A DNA stretch of 47,780 bases from Gallionella sp. (GTDB taxonomy: Bacteria > Pseudomonadota > Gammaproteobacteria > Burkholderiales > Gallionellaceae): positions 1-47,780 of the forward strand of contig JAJDNO010000001.1 in NCBI GenBank assembly GCA_022340615.1, written 5' to 3'. The notes beneath the pieces were generated by a model, which did not search any database, was not told the origin of the DNA, and saw nothing but the letters and a program-made list of their open reading frames with translations. Shown here in pieces: positions 1 to 8,745 of this stretch. The translations under genes were made by a program, and so were the position numbers. Positions within the stretch are counted from its first letter, which is position 1; the number at the start of each line of letters is the position of its first letter.

Positions 1-570
1 CTGCCAGCCGTCGCTGGCCTCCAGACAGCCTGCCGAGCAACGCTGCCAGGCATCGGATCCATCTTCAGCGGCGGCCGCCAGAGCAAGCCCGAAAGGCCCC
101 TGCTCTGCCGACAGCACGGTACGGCCGTTGTGCTCGCCGACTGCGGCCAGGTTGTTTTGCGCATCCTCGCCCAGGCGGGCAGCGAGCAGTGCATAGGTCC
201 TCAGGCCGGCATCCCCATCGAGCCGATAGTGCAGCAGCAGCGTATCGCGCCGTTGCGATGGACAGATTTGCAGGGTGAAGGTGAAGCGTGGATGACGATG
301 GACGACGGTAACGGCGGGGATACCGGGCCCGGGCAGCGTCACCTGGTAGTCGCGGTGACGGCGCAGCTCGACCCAGAATCCGTTATCGTCAGCGATGATG
401 AAGCCGAGGTCCCTGATCTGCGGAATATCGATGCGCGGGTAATAGACTTCCGTGACGATGCCCTCCGCGACCGTAAACCACAGCCGCGATGAACCGAGAC
501 TGGTGCCGACCATATCCTTGGCGGCTCTGGCCCAAGTGGGATGCGGCGATGCGGACAGTGGTGCTTTCAT
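1..570 (-). CDS. GH15-type glucodextranase/glucoamylase, N-terminal part (runs off the window)
   Basis: 190 codons are present, starting at the ATG whose complement is 568-570 and continuing past base 1. The N-terminus (PTWARAAKDMVGTSLG, then SRLWFTVAEGIVTEVYYPRI and DLGFIIADD) matches the beta-sandwich N-terminal domain of bacterial glucoamylase/glucodextranase proteins (glucodextranase_N family). In the family this domain precedes an (alpha/alpha)6 GH15 catalytic domain that releases glucose from alpha-glucans. The catalytic domain lies outside the window, so activity is inferred from the architecture. No signal peptide is visible, which fits a cytoplasmic enzyme acting on stored glucan. 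A purine-rich AAGAAA lies about 8 nt before the ATG. The gene is divergent from the YfdX gene across 330 bp. Family assignment is fairly sure; the exact substrate is not. Confidence 0.8.
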   Translation of the reverse strand, partial: MKAPLSASPHPTWARAAKDMVGTSLGSSRLWFTVAEGIVTEVYYPRIDIPQIRDLGFIIADDNGFWVELRRHRDYQVTLPGPGIPAVTVVHRHPRFTFTLQICPSQRRDTLLLHYRLDGDAGLRTYALLAARLGEDAQNNLAAVGEHNGRTVLSAEQGPFGLALAAAAEDGSDAWQRCSAGCLEASDGWQ

Positions 571-667
571 CGGCGATTTCTTGTTGGTTGTTGTGACTGA
601 CAGACTCGTGGCTCTCCGAATGGTTCAAAAATTCCGCGATGGAAACCAAGTCATCGCATCAATGGAA

Positions 668-699
668 GTCGCAAGCGAAATAAGTCACAAGCGAAATAA
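668..699. repeat. Two 16-bp tandem repeats in the 571-901 intergenic region
   Basis: Units 668-683 and 684-699 read GTCGCAAGCGAAATAA and GTCACAAGCGAAATAA, directly abutting with one mismatch. They lie in the 330-bp gap between the divergent GH15 and YfdX genes, about 100 bp from the GH15 start and 200 bp from the YfdX start. A 7-bp inverted repeat (TGCGTGC 773-779 with GCACGCA 802-808) follows. No RNA gene or clear promoter could be assigned in this gap. The repeats could be a regulator binding site; that is inference. Confidence 0.5.
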
Positions 700-901
700 T
701 TTGAAACATTATCCGATCCGCATTTTTGAACTCGTCAGGTGCATGTCTGCCGAATTACCGGATTTTTGATTTTGCGTGCCATCGCAATGTGCACTGCGCC
801 AGCACGCACCATATCGCCTGACTTCGCAGCACTCGTTTTCTCGCAAGCACGCGGCGTCAGGCAATTCGTGCACAGATCAACATACAAACAAGGAGCACAT
901 G

Positions 902-1810
902 ATGAATACAACCAGCAGGAATATTTCAATCGGCCTGATTTCCCTCACGATGCTGGGAACCGGCTTCAACGTTCTGGCAGCCGGAACAACCGGCAAACCG
1001 TCAGCATCAATTCCAACCCCGGCAGTGTCGAACAAGGACCGTCACGTCAAGGACAGGGCCAGCCAGGAATTGGCCAAGCGCCGGCAACAACTGGCGAAAG
1101 AAGCAATCATCGCAAACGACGAAATGCAGCGTTCGATCTTTGATCTCCAGAAGAAGGACACCAAGGACGCATACAGGATGCTGGCAAAAGCCGACGGCCA
1201 GCTGAACATCCTGCTTGCGCGCGACCCGCATCTGAAGCTTGCGCCGATCGACGTGCGTGCCAGCATCAGTGACCTCGAAGCATCTCCGGATACCATCAAC
1301 AAGGCGGTGAAGGATGCGGAATCCGCACTGGACAAGGGCAACATCCAGACGGCGCGCCTGATGCTCGAGCCGCTCGTCAGCGAGATGCGCATCGAAACTG
1401 ATTTGGTACCGCTGGAAATCTACCCCCATGCCATCAAGCAGGCCAGCAAGGAAATCCAGGAATCCAGAATCAGGCAGGCCGAAGCCACCCTTGCCGATGC
1501 GATGAGTTCGATTGTGACAAACGAGGAAATCGTCCCGTTGCCGCCGCTGAAAGCAGAGGGCGACATGATTGAAGCCGAGCAGCTGCTCAACAAGGACAAG
1601 GTCAAAAACAAGGACGCGGCACTGGCCCTGCTGAAGAGCGCCGACACCAACCTCGCCAACGCAAATGCGCTGGGTTATGGCAAGCATGCTGACATCGAAA
1701 AGGAAATTGCTTCGATCAAATCGAAAATCGAAGGCGGTGCTTCAAGTCACGGCCTGTTCGCCCGGGTCAGGAACATGTTCGACAAGATCCTTCACAGCAG
1801 CAAGGCCTGA
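902..1810 (+). CDS. YfdX-family periplasmic protein
   Basis: 302 aa. A signal peptide (SIGLISLTMLGTGFNVLAA) is followed by a helical, Lys/Ala/Asp-rich body with the YfdX signature pattern: repeated helices, a segment around DLVPLEIYPHAIKQA, and EEIVPLPPLKAEGDMIEAEQ. E. coli YfdX is a periplasmic protein induced through EvgA and reported to have chaperone-like behaviour; the biological role of the family is poorly defined. Two adjacent ATGs exist (899 and 902). AGGAG at 891-895 is 3 nt from the first and 6 nt from the second, so 902 is preferred. The gene stands alone, divergent from GH15 and convergent with the aquaporin. The C-terminal extension after residue ~270 (SHGLFARVRNMFDKIL) looks amphipathic. 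Confidence 0.85.
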   Translation: MNTTSRNISIGLISLTMLGTGFNVLAAGTTGKPSASIPTPAVSNKDRHVKDRASQELAKRRQQLAKEAIIANDEMQRSIFDLQKKDTKDAYRMLAKADGQLNILLARDPHLKLAPIDVRASISDLEASPDTINKAVKDAESALDKGNIQTARLMLEPLVSEMRIETDLVPLEIYPHAIKQASKEIQESRIRQAEATLADAMSSIVTNEEIVPLPPLKAEGDMIEAEQLLNKDKVKNKDAALALLKSADTNLANANALGYGKHADIEKEIASIKSKIEGGASSHGLFARVRNMFDKILHSSKA

Positions 1811-1965
1811 CCATCCGTCATGACGATGCAACGGCACTGGATATCCGCAACGGAATCAGTGCAGTTGCATTTCCGCCACAAACCCTGTCGCAACACGATG
1901 TCATACCCTTCCGGGAATAATGGCTGTTCGACAACCCCGCACCTTGTTACCCGTCAGGCGAATGT

Positions 1966-1998
1966 GATCGCTTCGCTCGCGTTCAGGCAAGCGCGATC
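1966..1998. terminator. Possible hairpin between convergent YfdX and aquaporin genes
   Basis: GATCGC (1966-1971) pairs with GCGATC (1993-1998), with partial GCT/AGC pairing inside. It lies in the 190-bp gap between two genes that end toward each other. There is no good U-run on either side, so an intrinsic terminator role is weak. Confidence 0.25.
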
Positions 1999-2000
1999 TC

Positions 2001-2774
2001 TCAACGACGGAACACCCCGTAGCGGTCATGCTCGAAGTGGTGGAGTTTGGCGACGGCGATCGCGGAGTCCTGCCATCCTGCAATCCGGTACGCCGCCACC
2101 CCGGCCAGTGTACCCAGCAAAGGGCCCAGCCAGTACACCCACCACGCGTGCCAATCGCCGGAGACCAGCGCAGGCCCGAAACTGCGCGCCGGGTTGGTAC
2201 TGGTACCGGACACGTTCGCCTCGGCATAGACCATCACCGCATACAGGAACGGGAAAAGTGCCGGCGTGAAATTCCGCAGGCGCGGGTGCTGCAGGAAGAA
2301 GAACAGACCGATGATCAACGCGAACGTGGTCGCGGTCTCGCCGAGCAACGCCCAGCCCGCGCCGTAAGCCGCACCGGGAAGCGTCGCGCCAAATTCTATG
2401 CTGCGCCCCATCGCTCCCCACGCAAGCAGCGGCAGCGCGCCGATCGCCGCGCCGGCAAGCTGCGCCAGCAGGTAGCCCGGCACGTGGCGCGCGCACAGCT
2501 TGCCCATCAGCCAGAATGCCAGCGTGACGGCCGGATTGATATGCGCCCCGCTCTCCTTGCCGAGCGGCGACAGGGCGATCAGCGCGCCGGTCGTGCCGAA
2601 CAGGAATCCGGTGACCAGCCGTCGCCAGCCAGCGTCCGGAATGAACTGGAGTACCGGGCTGCCCTGGCCGAAAGCCAGGATCACGATCGACAGCCCCACC
2701 GCAACCAGCAGCGCAGTGCCGGCCAGTTCTGCGCCGTACAACATCCAGGGAATGGAACGATCGCGTGTATTCAT
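2001..2774 (-). CDS. Aquaporin / MIP-family channel
   Basis: 257 aa, six membrane segments and the two half-helix signature motifs: NPA at about residues 80-82 (SGAHINPAVTLAFW) and NPAR near residue 205 (SGTSTNPARSFGPALV). Arg after the second NPA is the conserved selectivity-filter arginine. These channels pass water and sometimes small neutral solutes across the inner membrane; which one cannot be read from sequence alone. The start is placed at the ATG at 2774 because the first residues (MNTRDRSIPWMLYGAELAGTA) lead straight into helix 1. The frame stays open upstream to about 3401, but that part has no membrane-protein character. The gene stands alone, divergent from the YkgJ protein. Confidence 0.92.
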   Translation of the reverse strand: MNTRDRSIPWMLYGAELAGTALLVAVGLSIVILAFGQGSPVLQFIPDAGWRRLVTGFLFGTTGALIALSPLGKESGAHINPAVTLAFWLMGKLCARHVPGYLLAQLAGAAIGALPLLAWGAMGRSIEFGATLPGAAYGAGWALLGETATTFALIIGLFFFLQHPRLRNFTPALFPFLYAVMVYAEANVSGTSTNPARSFGPALVSGDWHAWWVYWLGPLLGTLAGVAAYRIAGWQDSAIAVAKLHHFEHDRYGVFRR

Positions 2775-2905
2775 TGCATGTACCGGTAAGGTCGACAGGA
2801 TACTGATTGCGATCAAAGCAAAAGATTCAAAGCTGCGGCATCCTTTCTTCAATATGCATGGGATGATCAATACGGCATTGCCTGTTGCATGGGACAATGC
2901 ACGGC

Positions 2906-3250
2906 ATGGAAACAATACAATGCACTGAAGACACTGACCAAGATAGCACTGTCCCGGGAATCTCGTGCTCGGATTGCATGGCGTGCTGTTGCAGGCTGGA
3001 AGTGATGCTGATGGGCGAAGACGAACACGTGCCGGCCGAACTGACCGTCCGCGACCAGTGGGGCGGATGGGTGATGCGCCGCCTCGGCGATGGCTGGTGC
3101 GCGGCTCTGGACCGGCATACGATGCGCTGCACGATCTACGAGCTGCGTCCGCTGATATGCCGGGACTACCAGGCCGGCGGCAGCGATTGTATAGAGCAGC
3201 GCGCTGATACCGCGGCAACCTTGTCAAGGACGAAACCCGGCCGTCCTTGA
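2906..3250 (+). CDS. YkgJ-family cysteine-cluster protein
   Basis: About 114 aa. The CxxCxxCC motif (CSDCMACC) near the N-terminus, then a WCAALDRHTMRCTIYELRPLICRDY segment and a final Cys, is the pattern of the YkgJ/YcgN-type putative zinc- or iron-chelating domain (UPF0153). The function is unknown; the cysteines suggest metal or Fe-S binding. Starts at TTG 2885, ATG 2897 and ATG 2906 are in frame. None has a strong ribosome-binding site (a GGGA at 2891-2894 favours 2906), so the N-terminus is uncertain by up to 7 residues. It lies 31 bp upstream of hypF on the same strand, so it may be cotranscribed with the hydrogenase maturation genes; no functional link is established. Confidence 0.78.
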   Translation: METIQCTEDTDQDSTVPGISCSDCMACCCRLEVMLMGEDEHVPAELTVRDQWGGWVMRRLGDGWCAALDRHTMRCTIYELRPLICRDYQAGGSDCIEQRADTAATLSRTKPGRP

Positions 3251-3281
3251 TCTTTGTTCCGGTTAACGGCACGATGCGCGA

Positions 3282-5588
3282 ATGAATCCAGAACGTCCAC
3301 ATTCGGCTGGCGGCACCCCCATTGCAGCCCGGCGCTGGATAATGGGCGGGCGGGTGCAGGGTGTGGGTTACCGTGCGTTCGTGTTCAACCTGGCGCAGCA
3401 ATATCGCCTGAGCGGCGTGGTGCAGAATCTCACCGGCGAGGTACGGATCGACGCGCAGGGAGAAACCGGGCTGCTGGATGCATTCGCCGCCGCGCTGGTT
3501 TCCGCCGCGCCGCCGCTGTCACGGCCGCACGTAGTTTCCTGCCAGTTGATTCCGTTGCGCGAGGCTGGCGATTTTGAAATCCTGCCCAGCGCCGAATCAC
3601 TATTAGCCCAGATACATGTGCCCCCGGACAATTTTCTGTGCGAAGACTGCCGGCGCGAGATGCTGGATCCGGAAGACCGGCGTTACCGCTATCCGTTCAT
3701 CAACTGCACCCAATGCGGCCCGCGCTACACGCTGATCACGCGCATGCCGTACGACCGCCCGAACACCACGATGTCGGATTTCGCGCTGTGTCCTGCTTGC
3801 CTTGCCGAATATAGCGACCCTCATAACCGACGATTCCATGCGCAACCGCTGGCCTGCCCGGTGTGCGGGCCCCAGCTGGATTTCGTCGCTGTGCATCGGC
3901 AAGCCAATGAAAATGCCAGCAGGGATGCGGCGCTCGCCTCCTGCGTCGCGGCGATCAGGCGCGGCGAAACCGCCGCGGTAAAAGGAATAGGCGGCTATCA
4001 CCTGATCTGCGACGCGCTGAATCCCGCCGCCATCGCGCAGCTGCGCGCCAGCAAGCACCGTCCGCACAAACCTCTTGCGGTGATGTTCCCGTGGCAGGGC
4101 GAAGACGGACTGCAGCGCGTGCGTGATGAATTGCAGCTCGATGCAGTGGCCCAGGCGGCGCTTCGCGATGTGTCGCGTCCGATCGTTCTGATACCCAGGC
4201 GCGCAGATTCCACTCTGCCTGATTCGATCGCGCCGGGACTCAACGAGATCGGCACAATGCTGCCCTATAGTCCGCTGCATCACCTGCTGCTGGACAGTTT
4301 TGCAGGGCCGCTGGTCGCAACGTCCGGCAATATCAGCGGCGAGCCCGTGCTGACCGACAATGCCGAAGCACAGGCAAGGCTGGGCAAGATTGCACAATCC
4401 TTTCTGCACCACAACCGCACTATCGCGCGCCCGGCAGACGACAGCGTGCTGCGTGTGATCGACGGCAAGCCGCGCATGCTGCGCGCCGGACGCGGCATCG
4501 CGCCGCTGGAAATCGACCTGCCGTTCGCTTTGCCGCAGCCGCTGCTGGCGGTCGGCGGGCAGATGAAAAATTCGATTGCGCTGGCCTGGGACAAACGCGC
4601 GGTGCTGTCCCCGCACATCGGCGACCTCGACGCGCCGCGCAGCCTGGAAATCTTCGAGCAGGTGATAGCGGACCTGCAGCAGCTTTACGATGTAAAGGCG
4701 CAGGCCATCGTCTGCGATGCGCATCCCGGCTATGCCGGCAGCCGCTGGGCGGCAAAGCAGGGATTGCCGCTGCATCGCGTGTTACACCATCATGCGCATG
4801 CGTCCGCGCTGGCATTCGAAGCAGGCCTGGAAAAAACCTGGCTGACCTTTACCTGGGACGGCGTGGGTTTGGGCGATGATGATACGCTGTGGGGCGGCGA
4901 AACGCTGTCAGGCCGTCCTGGCGCATGGCGGCGCGTCGCCAGTTTCAAGCCGTTCCGGTTGCCGGGCGGGGAACGCGCCGGACGCGAGCCGTGGCGTTCC
5001 GCTGCGGCGCTGTGCTGGGAATGCGGCCTGGACTGGCACTCTTCCGTACGCGATGCGGTGCTGCTGAAAAGCGCGTGGCAGCACGGCCTGAATGCGCCGG
5101 TCACCTCGGCCGTCGGACGATTGTTCGATGCGGCATCCAGCCTGCTCGGCCTGATAGATACCGCGAGCCACGAGGGTCAGGGGCCGATGCTGCTGGAAGC
5201 CGCGGCAACGGATGAAGCGGCGCAGCATGACCTCGCCATGACAGACCTGCCGCTGCACAAAAACGATAACGGCCTGCTGGTCGCCGACTGGACTCCGCTG
5301 CTGCACGCATTGCGCCGCGACGAAGTGCCGGTAGCGAAGCGCGCGATGCAGTTCCACCTGAGCCTCGCAAATCTGATCGTGAAGCAGGCACAGCGCATCC
5401 ATGCAGATACGCCGTTCGACGCGGTGGGTTTGACCGGCGGCGTGTTCCAGAACAGACTGCTCGCCGAACTGGCGCTGCGGCAACTGGCTGCTGCCGGATT
5501 CGAAGCACACCTGCCGCAGCTGGCGCCCTGCAACGACGGCGGACTCGCGTTCGGCCAATTGATGGAAGCGGCACACCGGCATGGATGA
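3282..5588 (+). CDS. hypF: Carbamoyltransferase HypF, [NiFe]-hydrogenase maturation
   Basis: 768 aa, full length for the family. It uses carbamoyl phosphate and ATP to carbamoylate the C-terminal Cys of HypE, the first step in making the cyanide ligands of the hydrogenase Fe centre. Domains in order: acylphosphatase (residues ~17-106, GGRVQGVGYRAFV); two Cx2C-x18-Cx2C zinc motifs (~119-195, CEDC/CTQC and CPAC/CPVC); YrdC-like ATP-binding domain (~210-395, TAAVKGIGGYHLICDA and SKHRPHKPLAVM); Kae1-like carbamoyltransferase domain (~410-760) with the HHHAHA metal-binding motif, FTWDGVGLGDD and GLTGGVFQN. The stop overlaps the hypE start by 8 nt (GCATGGATGA), so translation is probably coupled. 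Confidence 0.97.
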   Translation: MNPERPHSAGGTPIAARRWIMGGRVQGVGYRAFVFNLAQQYRLSGVVQNLTGEVRIDAQGETGLLDAFAAALVSAAPPLSRPHVVSCQLIPLREAGDFEILPSAESLLAQIHVPPDNFLCEDCRREMLDPEDRRYRYPFINCTQCGPRYTLITRMPYDRPNTTMSDFALCPACLAEYSDPHNRRFHAQPLACPVCGPQLDFVAVHRQANENASRDAALASCVAAIRRGETAAVKGIGGYHLICDALNPAAIAQLRASKHRPHKPLAVMFPWQGEDGLQRVRDELQLDAVAQAALRDVSRPIVLIPRRADSTLPDSIAPGLNEIGTMLPYSPLHHLLLDSFAGPLVATSGNISGEPVLTDNAEAQARLGKIAQSFLHHNRTIARPADDSVLRVIDGKPRMLRAGRGIAPLEIDLPFALPQPLLAVGGQMKNSIALAWDKRAVLSPHIGDLDAPRSLEIFEQVIADLQQLYDVKAQAIVCDAHPGYAGSRWAAKQGLPLHRVLHHHAHASALAFEAGLEKTWLTFTWDGVGLGDDDTLWGGETLSGRPGAWRRVASFKPFRLPGGERAGREPWRSAAALCWECGLDWHSSVRDAVLLKSAWQHGLNAPVTSAVGRLFDAASSLLGLIDTASHEGQGPMLLEAAATDEAAQHDLAMTDLPLHKNDNGLLVADWTPLLHALRRDEVPVAKRAMQFHLSLANLIVKQAQRIHADTPFDAVGLTGGVFQNRLLAELALRQLAAAGFEAHLPQLAPCNDGGLAFGQLMEAAHRHG

Positions 5589-6585
5589 CCTGAACATCAG
5601 CCTCGCCCACGGCAACGGCGGGCATTACATGCGCGAGCTGATCGAGGAACTGTTCGCGCGCCATCTCGCCAACCCGCTGCTCAGCGTAAATGTTGATGCA
5701 GCAGCATTGCCCGGACTGGACGGCGAAATAATGGTCACCACCGACGGCTTCACCGTGCAGCCGCTGGAATTTCCCGGCGGCACCATCGGTTCGCTCGCGG
5801 TGCACGGCACCGTGAACGATCTCGCGGTATCCGGCGCGACGCCGCATTACCTGACGCTGAGTGCATTCATCGAAGAGGGATTCGAGATCGCGCAACTGGA
5901 GCGCATCGTGATCAGTCTGGCCGATGCCGCGCGCGCGGCGAACGTCGAGGTGGTCGCGGGCGACACCAAGGTGGTCAGGCGCGGCGAAGGCGGCGGCCTG
6001 TACCTTTCGACAACCGGCATCGGCGTGCGGCCGAAACGTTTGCAGCTCGGTATCGACCGTATCCGGCCCGGCGACGCGGTGCTGGTGAGCGGGCCGGTCG
6101 GCGACCACGGCATCGCGGTGATGCTGGCGCGCGAACAGTTCGGATTGCAGGGCGAATTATTGTCGGACGCGGCCAGCGTGCTGCCGCTGACCCAGGCACT
6201 GCTGCCTCTGGATGGTTTGCGCTTCATGCGCGATCCGACGCGCGGCGGACTTGCGACGGTGATGCACGAAATCTGCCGCGCGACGAAATTGCAGGTGCGC
6301 TTGCACCAGCCGGCGATTCCGGTGCGCGAGCAGGTCAGCGCAGTATGCGAGATGCTCGGCTACGATCCGATGTATCTCGCCTGCGAGGGGCGCGTGGTCG
6401 CGGTGGTCGATGCGTCTCAGGCGAACGATGCGCTGACGAGCTGGCAGGCACTGCCGCAGGGGACCGATGCGGCGATCATCGGCAGCATCAAAGCGGGACG
6501 CGCGCATGTGGTGATGGAAACCGAACTGGGCGGCGAGCGGCTGCTGGAAGAACTGGAAGACGATCCGTTGCCGCGGATATGCTGA
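5581..6585 (+). CDS. hypE: Carbamoyl-dehydrating enzyme HypE, [NiFe]-hydrogenase maturation
   Basis: 334 aa, a PurM-like ATP-binding enzyme. It dehydrates the carbamoyl group placed on its C-terminal Cys by HypF to a thiocyanate, and gives the CN to the HypC-HypD complex. Visible features: the N-terminal AHGNGG motif, VTTDGFTVQPLEFPGG, the NDLAVSGATP segment, GDTKVV, FMRDPTRGGLATVMHE, and the essential PRIC C-terminus with Cys as the last residue. Translation starts inside the end of hypF. hypC and hypD do not follow; hypA-hypB are 12 kb away on the same strand. Function is essentially certain; the hydrogenase served cannot be told from this window. Confidence 0.97.
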   Translation: MDDLNISLAHGNGGHYMRELIEELFARHLANPLLSVNVDAAALPGLDGEIMVTTDGFTVQPLEFPGGTIGSLAVHGTVNDLAVSGATPHYLTLSAFIEEGFEIAQLERIVISLADAARAANVEVVAGDTKVVRRGEGGGLYLSTTGIGVRPKRLQLGIDRIRPGDAVLVSGPVGDHGIAVMLAREQFGLQGELLSDAASVLPLTQALLPLDGLRFMRDPTRGGLATVMHEICRATKLQVRLHQPAIPVREQVSAVCEMLGYDPMYLACEGRVVAVVDASQANDALTSWQALPQGTDAAIIGSIKAGRAHVVMETELGGERLLEELEDDPLPRIC

Positions 6586-6701
6586 ATCCGACTGTTGCAG
6601 GTGGTTTTCACCGGCAGCAGATCAGCAAAATAAATACATAAGCAAAATGCTCTATTGATAGATTGATTGCAAAGGCGTAGCGTAATTTCCGCATGCTGGC
6701 A

Positions 6702-6718
6702 GCCCGGTCACTCCGGGC
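6702..6718 (+). other. Hairpin in the hypE-lipoprotein gap
   Basis: GCCCGG (6702-6707) and CCGGGC (6713-6718) form a 6-bp stem with a 5-nt loop, 26 nt before the lipoprotein ATG. It could be a hypE terminator remnant or leader structure of the lipoprotein mRNA. There is no U-run. The rest of the 159-bp gap is A/T-rich with no recognised motif. Confidence 0.35.
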
Positions 6719-6744
6719 CCGGCAACTTTTGACAGGCGGAGATC

Positions 6745-8535
6745 ATGCGGAATCCTGACCTACCACGCCACGCAACCCGATTTGCAATCGGCCTTTTCGT
6801 TCTGCTTGCGCTGATGATCAGCGGATGTCCGGGCGGAGGCGGCGATGCAACCGGTAGCGGCACGTACAATCCGCTGTGGGTGTACATCGATACAACCAGC
6901 CCAACCGTGCAGACCAGTTCGGTCGACCTGCACGGAAAGGCCTATTGCGACAATTGCCCGGCTTCGGAAGTTGCGTTCGGATATTGCCCGCCGATTCAGG
7001 GTCCGCTGAGTTCGGCGGTTGGCATCACCTGGAAAAACCGTACCAGCGGCGCGACGGGAATAGCGGTAGACGGAATCTACGGCTCATGTTCCTGCCTGTT
7101 CTCCTATTGCTTCACCTCATACAGCCACCAGTGGATGGCGTATGCCGTCCCGCTCGATATCGGCACAAACGTGGTGGATGTCATCGCATCGGATACGACG
7201 GGTGCATCCGCTACCGATACGGTCACGCTCACTCGCATACCCGCGTCGCCGGTATCATTGTCGGCCGTCGCGGGGTCCGGGGAGGTCACGCTGAGCTGGA
7301 ACAATGTCGCCGGAGCGACTTCATACAACCTCTACTGGTCCAACACGGCAGACCTGACAGTCGGCAACGGTACACGGATCGCAGCAGTGACCAGCCCCTA
7401 TCTGCACAGCGGCCTTACCGATAATGTCACCTACTATTATCTGGTCACCGCGGTGATCGACGGCTTTGAGAGCCCGCCATCCGCTACGGTATTCGCGACC
7501 CCGGGATGGAGAACGGAATTCGTCGCGCCGACCACCGCATCGACTGACCTGAGGACTACCTCCATAGCGATGGATTCTGCTTCCGTCACCCATGTGCACG
7601 ATGCCTATAACCAATGCACGCATTACAGTACCAATCCCGATACGGGTTTCACCTACTGCGACGCTTACAGCTACTTCAACGATTACATCACCGATGCGAC
7701 CGGTTCCTGGGTCACGCAGGCAGTCGATCCATCCGTCTATGTCGATGCAGACATCGCGGTCGATTCCGCCGGTATCGTGCATATCGGTTATGCGGGCTAC
7801 CAGGGCATCATCCATGCGAAATATGCAGGCGGTGCCTGGACTGCCGAAACGGTTGATGCGCAAGGCTGGTGCAGTTCCTCGCTCGCGCTGGATGCGGCGA
7901 ACAAGGTGCATCTTGCCTACTATGCGAATTCCGCGTCGTCATCGGAACTCAGGTATGCCACCGATGCACCCGGCACCTGGGTGCATCACACGGTCGACCT
8001 GTTCACCCGGGATACCGGCTGCAGCATGCCGGCGGCGTCTCTTTCCATCGCGGTGGATGCTGCCGGCGCTGCCGATATCGCGTATGCGGGCAAGTATCCC
8101 GATTACGGACTGGAATATGCGACAAACCGGAGCGGCGCATGGATCAACGCGACGATCGATACCGGCTATATCCTGAATTTGTCCGCTGCGCTGGATGCGA
8201 ATGGAAAGATGCATGTCGTCTATGCCGACAACGCCCACCAGATCAGGTATGCCCATCAGGATGCGTCGGATGCGTGGGTGACCGAAGTTGTTGCCGCCGG
8301 CTCAGGAAATGATCCATCTCTCGCACTGGACGCATCAGGACATGCGCACATCAGCTATGTTTCTTCGCTGAACGGCAGTCAACTGATCTATGCAACCAAT
8401 GCTGCCGGATCATGGCACTTCGTGCCGTTAGGCAATGCCGACTTCGCCGCAACCGCAATCGCACTCGATCCGCTGGGCAAGGTTCACATCAGCTACTTCA
8501 GCGGCGGAAACCTCAGGTACGCGACAAACAGATAA
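6745..8535 (+). CDS. Lipoprotein with Fn3 domain and beta-propeller-like repeats
   Basis: 596 aa. A lipoprotein signal with lipobox ISGC (Cys28) is followed by a Gly-rich linker. Next come a Cys-rich Ig-like segment (residues ~45-165, with clusters CDNC and CSCLFSYC), a fibronectin type III domain (~168-252, VTLSWNNVAGATSYNLYW), and six or seven repeats of about 45-50 residues of the type IALDxxGKVHISY...LRYATN, spaced like propeller blades. The repeat pattern predicts an extracytoplasmic beta-propeller that binds a ligand or partner; the function is unknown. AGGCGGAG before the ATG at 6745 is a good ribosome-binding site. The kinase gene follows 210 bp downstream with its own promoter, so the two may not form an operon. 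Confidence 0.8.
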   Translation: MRNPDLPRHATRFAIGLFVLLALMISGCPGGGGDATGSGTYNPLWVYIDTTSPTVQTSSVDLHGKAYCDNCPASEVAFGYCPPIQGPLSSAVGITWKNRTSGATGIAVDGIYGSCSCLFSYCFTSYSHQWMAYAVPLDIGTNVVDVIASDTTGASATDTVTLTRIPASPVSLSAVAGSGEVTLSWNNVAGATSYNLYWSNTADLTVGNGTRIAAVTSPYLHSGLTDNVTYYYLVTAVIDGFESPPSATVFATPGWRTEFVAPTTASTDLRTTSIAMDSASVTHVHDAYNQCTHYSTNPDTGFTYCDAYSYFNDYITDATGSWVTQAVDPSVYVDADIAVDSAGIVHIGYAGYQGIIHAKYAGGAWTAETVDAQGWCSSSLALDAANKVHLAYYANSASSSELRYATDAPGTWVHHTVDLFTRDTGCSMPAASLSIAVDAAGAADIAYAGKYPDYGLEYATNRSGAWINATIDTGYILNLSAALDANGKMHVVYADNAHQIRYAHQDASDAWVTEVVAAGSGNDPSLALDASGHAHISYVSSLNGSQLIYATNAAGSWHFVPLGNADFAATAIALDPLGKVHISYFSGGNLRYATNR

Positions 8536-8618
8536 TCGCACGGGCAGGAACGCGCTGCCCCTGGTTGCAAGCGGAATCCGGATCATTGCACACCCGACCT
8601 CCCAAAATAATTACCCCC

Positions 8619-8640
8619 TTTCCGGCAGCAACACCGGAAA
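8619..8640 (+). terminator. Hairpin after the lipoprotein gene
   Basis: TTTCCGG (8619-8625) and CCGGAAA (8634-8640) form a 7-bp stem with an 8-nt loop, 83 nt past the stop codon. No U-run follows, so termination by this hairpin is plausible but weak. Confidence 0.35.
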
Positions 8641-8657
8641 TCAGGTAGAAATATAAA

Positions 8658-8685
8658 TTGATCAACGTAATTTTAATGTTATATT
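8658..8685 (+). promoter_or_regulatory. Sigma-70-type promoter for the kinase gene
   Basis: TTGATC (8658-8663), a 16-nt spacer and TATATT (8680-8685) match the -35/-10 consensus at 4/6 and 5/6. The predicted transcript would start near 8692, giving a leader of about 54 nt. No obvious ribosome-binding site precedes the ATG at 8746, so translation may be weak. Confidence 0.55.
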
Positions 8686-8698
8686 TTCGAGCGAAAAT
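8683..8698. promoter_or_regulatory. Perfect palindrome overlapping the -10 box (candidate operator)
   Basis: ATTTTCGAGCGAAAAT has two 7-bp arms around AG and covers the last three bases of the -10 hexamer and the predicted start site. That is where a repressor would block initiation. The regulator is unknown. Confidence 0.5.
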
Positions 8699-8745
8699 TC
8701 GAATTCGATCATCAATCCGCAATTTACCTAAATTCGACAACATAA

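Noticed and set aside
2775..3401. Open frame extending the aquaporin upstream by about 209 codons
   Set aside because: The extra part is Arg/Pro-rich without membrane or domain character, and it runs antisense over the YkgJ gene and the start of hypF. The aquaporin family starts at 2774.
6661..6744. Possible cyclic-di-GMP (GEMM) riboswitch before the propeller lipoprotein
   Set aside because: A GCAAAGGC stretch and a GC hairpin looked suggestive, but the conserved core and second helix of the class could not be fitted.
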